Made by a program: the position numbers and the translations under genes. A DNA stretch of 52,515 nucleotides from CAYVUV01 sp964455095 (GTDB taxonomy: Bacteria > Desulfobacterota > Binatia > HRBIN30 > CADEER01), in contig CAYVUV010000023.1 in NCBI GenBank assembly GCA_964455095.1, forward strand, positions 1 through 52,515, in the 5' to 3' direction. Every line of letters begins with the position of its first letter. The first letter of the stretch is position 1. The notes beneath the pieces are model-generated. The model had not been told where the DNA came from. It searched no databases and saw nothing but the letters and a program-made list of their open reading frames with translations. Positions 49,487 through 52,515 of the stretch are shown in pieces.

Positions 49487-51157
49487 TCACATCTCCATGA
49501 CAAACGGCAACACGACCGGCCGCCGATCGAGCGTCTTGCTGATATAGCGGCGCAACGCCTTGCGCACTTCCTCTTTCACTTCGAGCGAGCTGGTACGCGA
49601 CTCCGGTGCAATCCCCTTCAGCGTCATCTCGACCACTTCGCGCGCCGCCTCGAAGTAGCGACTCTGCTCGCCCTCGGCGAAGACCCCGCGCGAGATGAAG
49701 TCCGGCCCCGAAATCAGCTCACCGGTGTGCTGATCGATGGCGAGCACGACGAGCAGCAACCCGTCCTGCGACAGGTGCCGGCGATCGCGCAGCACGATAT
49801 CGCTGACGTCGCCGATGCCCTTGCCGTCGACGAACACACGGCCGGCCGGCACCGGGTCCACGCGCCGCGCGCCCGCGGCGTCGACCTCGAGCACCTGGCC
49901 GTCCTCGAGCAGAAAGGTGGACTCACTGGACATGCCGACAGCCTGGGCGAGTTGGACGTGATGACTGAGGTGCCGATACTCGCCGTGCACGGGCACGAAG
50001 TAGCGCGGTTTGACCAGATTGAGCATGAGGGCCAACTCGTCGCGGCTGGCGTGGCCGGAGACATGCACGGGCGCCCGGCGCGAGTCATAGACCCGTGCGC
50101 CGCGCCGATACATGTGGTTGATCATGCTGCTGATCGTGCGCTCGTTGCCGGGGATGATGCGCGACGAGAGAATGACCGCGTCGCCCGGCTCCATGTGCAC
50201 GTGCGCGTGATCGTTCATGGCGATGCGCGCCAGCGCCGACATCGCCTCGCCCTGGCTGCCCGAGGTCAGCACGGTCACACGCTCGGCCGGCAAGGTCGCG
50301 AGGTCGCCGGTGTCGCCAAATAGCGCCGGCGGCGAGCGCAGGTAGCCGAGGTCGGTGGCGATCCGGATGCTGTTGACCAGACTGCGCCCAACCACGACGA
50401 CACGTCGGCCACTCGCCACCGAGAGATCGAGCACCTGCTGCAGCCGATGCACGTGCGAGGAGAAGGTCGAGAAGAAGATGCGCCCGCTGCTCTCGCGAAA
50501 GACCCCTTCCAGTCCCGAGCGCACGCCGCTCTCCGAACCGGTGGTACCCGGACGCTCGGCGTTGGTGGAGTCGGAGAGCAGCAATAGCACGCCGCGCGCG
50601 CCGTACTCGGCGAAGCTTTGAATATCGGGCGCCCGGCCGTCGATCGGCGTGTGATCGATCTTGAAGTCGCCAGTGTGAACGATGACCCCAACCGGCGTCG
50701 TGATCGCCAACGCCACCGCATCCACGATGGAGTGGGTGACATGGATCGGATCGATCGCGAACGGGCCCATGTCCCAACGCTGCCGCGGCCGAAACACCTC
50801 GAGGCGCACGGAGCTTTCCAACCCGTGCTCGCGCAAGCGAGCGGTCACCAGACCGGCCGCCATCGGCGTGGCGTACACCGGCACCTGCAAATCGCGCAGG
50901 GCGTAGGGCAGTGCGCCGATGTGATCCTCGTGCCCGTGCGTGATGACGAAGCCGAGGAAGCGCTCGCCGAGCTGGCGCAGATACTCCATGTCGGGAATGA
51001 CCAGATCGATCCCGAGCATGGTCACGTCGGGGAACATCACCCCGCAGTCGATCGCGATCGCCTGCCCGGCGTACTCGATCAACAAGCAGTTGAGGCCGAT
51101 TTCGCCCAAACCGCCGAGCGGAACGATCCGCAGTGGGCCGTCGCCGTTAGTCGCCAT
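49487..51157 (-). CDS. rnj: Ribonuclease J
   Basis: A metallo-beta-lactamase/beta-CASP RNase with endo- and 5'-3' exonuclease activity. The N-terminus is LRIVPLGGLGEIGLNCLLIE. The metal motif HxHxDH is H74-G-H76-E-D78-H79. Further metal and beta-CASP motifs are VIVHTGDFKIDH, LLLSDSTNAERPG, SGSQGEAMSAL, and HVSGHASRDELALML with VPVHGEYRHL. The ATG at 51157 starts 16 residues after a GTG at 51205 that is also in frame; neither has a good ribosome site. Its promoter diverges from ssb. It heads the rnj-ftsK-lolA-yajQ operon. Confidence 0.95.
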   Translation of the reverse strand: MATNGDGPLRIVPLGGLGEIGLNCLLIEYAGQAIAIDCGVMFPDVTMLGIDLVIPDMEYLRQLGERFLGFVITHGHEDHIGALPYALRDLQVPVYATPMAAGLVTARLREHGLESSVRLEVFRPRQRWDMGPFAIDPIHVTHSIVDAVALAITTPVGVIVHTGDFKIDHTPIDGRAPDIQSFAEYGARGVLLLLSDSTNAERPGTTGSESGVRSGLEGVFRESSGRIFFSTFSSHVHRLQQVLDLSVASGRRVVVVGRSLVNSIRIATDLGYLRSPPALFGDTGDLATLPAERVTVLTSGSQGEAMSALARIAMNDHAHVHMEPGDAVILSSRIIPGNERTISSMINHMYRRGARVYDSRRAPVHVSGHASRDELALMLNLVKPRYFVPVHGEYRHLSHHVQLAQAVGMSSESTFLLEDGQVLEVDAAGARRVDPVPAGRVFVDGKGIGDVSDIVLRDRRHLSQDGLLLVVLAIDQHTGELISGPDFISRGVFAEGEQSRYFEAAREVVEMTLKGIAPESRTSSLEVKEEVRKALRRYISKTLDRRPVVLPFVMEM

Positions 51158-51265
51158 ATCGGCGTCCGCTGCGCCGCGCGTCACACTGATCCCCGATGTC
51201 TGCACGGCAAGCGAGCACTACTCGAAGATCATCCCGCAGCATCCCCAACACCACCAAAGTGTGCG

Positions 51266-51295
51266 ATGATAGCGGTGCCTCCTCCGGCAAGTCAA
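51266..51295 (-). promoter_or_regulatory. Promoter of rnj-ftsK-lolA-yajQ
   Basis: TTGACT (51290-51295), 18 bases, TATCAT (51266-51271) on the minus strand, about 60-110 bases before the candidate starts of rnj. Confidence 0.55.
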
Positions 51296-51312
51296 CGCGC
51301 GCGCGGACAGCC

Positions 51313-51341
51313 TTGACAGGGTTTGGGGGCGCTGGTAGCGT
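51313..51341 (+). promoter_or_regulatory. Promoter of ssb
   Basis: A perfect TTGACA (51313-51318), 17 bases, TAGCGT (51336-51341), about 90 bases ahead of the ssb ATG. Its -35 box is 17 bases from that of the divergent rnj promoter. Confidence 0.6.
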
Positions 51342-51430
51342 CCGCGCCGACCAACCGATCCCGACGGGCAGTTCCTCCCGAGCACGACCCGTCGCGGACC
51401 TCCTCAGCAGACACGGGAGATTCACCACTC

Positions 51431-51859
51431 ATGGTCAACAAGGCCATCATCATTGGCAACCTCGGACGCGACCCCGAAGTGCGCTTCACACCCAGCGGCA
51501 GAGCCGTCGCCAAGTTCTCCGTCGCAACGACCGAGAAGTGGACCGACCAGCAGGGGCAGAAGCAAGAGAAGACCGAGTGGCACAACATCGTCGTGTGGGG
51601 CAAGCAGGCGGAGACCTGCGGGCAGTATCTCGCCAAGGGCCGCCAGGTGTTCGTCGAGGGGCGCATCACCAACCGCAGCTACGACGACAAGGACGGCAAC
51701 AAGCGCTACATCACCGAGATCATCGCGCGCGACGTGCGCTTCCTCGGCGGTGGCGGAGGCGGCGGAGCGGGCCGCGTGGCCGATCCGAGTTTCGCAGCAC
51801 CGATGGGTGAGGACGCCGGCGGCGGCCCGCCCGACGCGGAAGACGACATCCCGTTCTGA
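51431..51859 (+). CDS. ssb: Single-stranded DNA-binding protein
   Basis: The 142 residues consist of one OB-fold and an acidic tail. The start VNKAIIIGNLGRDPEVRF is standard, as are KFSVATTEKW, TEWHNIVVWGKQAE and KGRQVFVEGRI. A glycine run (about 103-110) leads to a short acidic C-terminus whose last residues, DDIPF, form the tip that recruits PriA, RecG and other repair proteins. The ATG at 51431 is correct because residue 2 begins the first strand; upstream codons are leader sequence. PriA is encoded 34 kb away in this window. Confidence 0.96.
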   Translation: MVNKAIIIGNLGRDPEVRFTPSGRAVAKFSVATTEKWTDQQGQKQEKTEWHNIVVWGKQAETCGQYLAKGRQVFVEGRITNRSYDDKDGNKRYITEIIARDVRFLGGGGGGGAGRVADPSFAAPMGEDAGGGPPDAEDDIPF

Positions 51860-51881
51860 TCGATTGCGCTCGCCCCGGCGC

Positions 51882-52515
51882 CTACGGCTCGACGCCGAGC
51901 AGGCGCCCGCGAATATCCCGCACCGGATAAAGGCGGCGCTCCCAGACGACCACGAACTGGCCGTTCGATTGGGTGGCAATCGCAGGCGCGGCACCGTAGT
52001 CGAGCTCAACGACGACATCGATCGGAGCGCCAGCACCGTCGAGGCGTCGGGCGCGCAACAGGCGCTGCGGATACAAATCCGAGCGCCATACGACGACGAA
52101 TCCGTCGGCGTCCGCGGCCACGTCCGACCCGACCTGGTAGGTCTCATCCTCGTCCGCAACCAGTGTCGGTTCGCCGGTGTGCGCCGCGCTGGCATCGAAG
52201 TGTTGCGCCAGGACCCGGCCAGCCCCTGAGTTCTCGGACCACACGACGACAAAGTCTCCCGCTGCTCCGCCCGCCGCACGAGGTTGCCGGCTCTGAACGT
52301 GGTCGCCGGTAAACGAGCTCACCTGAAACTCACTGCCGATGCGTCCTCCCGCACCGTCCCAACGCTGCGCGAACACGCTGGCGCCGCCGTACGTCCCGTC
52401 CTGTGCGGTGTAGTTCGCGCGGCTTTCCCACACGACGACGAATCCGTCCGGCGCGAGCGCTGCGATCGCCGGAGCAGTTTGCTGTTGCTCGGTATAGCTG
52501 TTGACCTGGAACTCG
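51882..52515 (-). CDS. VVVW-repeat extracellular protein (N-terminus cut by window edge)
   Basis: The last 210 residues of a longer protein. At least four repeats of about 50-55 residues are visible. Each contains a FVVVW strand (GFVVVWES, DFVVVWSEN, GFVVVWRSD, QFVVVWERR), an AQRWD or AQHFD-like strand and a G-x-E-F-Q-V or equivalent turn. This pattern suggests a beta-propeller-like or beta-solenoid surface protein. No C-terminal anchor or sorting signal is present; it simply ends GRLLGVEP. Convergent with ssb, 22 bases between stops. The start lies beyond the right edge. Function unknown. Confidence 0.7.
   Translation of the reverse strand, partial: EFQVNSYTEQQQTAPAIAALAPDGFVVVWESRANYTAQDGTYGGASVFAQRWDGAGGRIGSEFQVSSFTGDHVQSRQPRAAGGAAGDFVVVWSENSGAGRVLAQHFDASAAHTGEPTLVADEDETYQVGSDVAADADGFVVVWRSDLYPQRLLRARRLDGAGAPIDVVVELDYGAAPAIATQSNGQFVVVWERRLYPVRDIRGRLLGVEP

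Noticed and set aside
1..52515. Mobile elements, phage genes, secretion-linked toxins or defence systems
   Set aside because: No transposase, integrase, terminal inverted repeats, restriction-modification or toxin-antitoxin pair could be recognised. The only candidate, the nuclease-fold gene at 45518, lacks a partner.

Overview
The window is 52.5 kb of GC-rich, gene-dense bacterial chromosome. It holds about 47 protein genes, one tRNA and two structured regulatory RNAs. I see no rRNA, CRISPR array, insertion sequence or phage gene. Gram-negative envelope genes (lolA, lspA, lipoproteins), a DksA-like factor, GTG/TTG starts and extracellular proteins with Thr/Pro-rich linkers and VVVW repeats suggest an uncultured delta-proteobacterial or Binatota-like lineage. 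That placement is inference; no marker here settles it.

Layout. At 1-720 lie a truncated XRE-type regulator and a non-coding region with a strong terminator/antiterminator-like RNA fold. At 0.7-6.7 kb are ddl, a small exported protein, pgeF, a small hydrophilic protein, ileS and lspA. At 6.8-10 kb the nitrogen operon amtB-glnB-glnA (minus strand) sits behind a sigma-54-type promoter. At 10.2-15.4 kb, on the minus strand, are tRNA-Pro, an SH3 protein, plsY, rpe, rsmB, fmt and def. At 15.4-23.2 kb are priA (with an apparent frameshift at its end), a very large NorD/CbbO-like VWA protein, its NorQ/CbbQ-type AAA+ partner and a zinc-ribbon/TPR membrane protein. At 23.4-28.5 kb, on the plus strand, are a lipoprotein and two paralogous secreted metalloproteases; the second also carries dockerin-like and cohesin-like modules. 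At 28.5-33.8 kb, on the minus strand, are YjbQ, an SDR, a rhomboid protease, a LexA-type peptidase without a DNA-binding domain, an epimerase, a small membrane protein and an ArgA-like acetyltransferase. At 33.9-36.5 kb are ggt and a flippase-like membrane protein.

At 36.5-40.8 kb the operon aminotransferase-serA-purA follows a clear ZTP (pfl) riboswitch with its own promoter and terminator. This would link serine and AMP synthesis to the one-carbon/purine alarmone ZTP. At 40.8-45.3 kb are folE (apparently leaderless), a homoserine-kinase-like protein, queE, glycerate 2-kinase and a dksA-like gene. At 45.5 kb is a stand-alone nuclease-fold protein with an apparently degenerate active site. 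At 46.0-51.2 kb is the operon rnj-ftsK-lolA-yajQ, divergent from ssb at 51.4 kb. A truncated VVVW-repeat protein ends the window.

The items I would look at first are the ZTP-riboswitch operon, the headless LexA with its operator-like repeats, the orphan NorQ/NorD-like pair, the metalloprotease with dockerin and cohesin modules, and the unidentified RNA fold at 334-482. Functions come from motifs read by eye; no database search or folding program was run.
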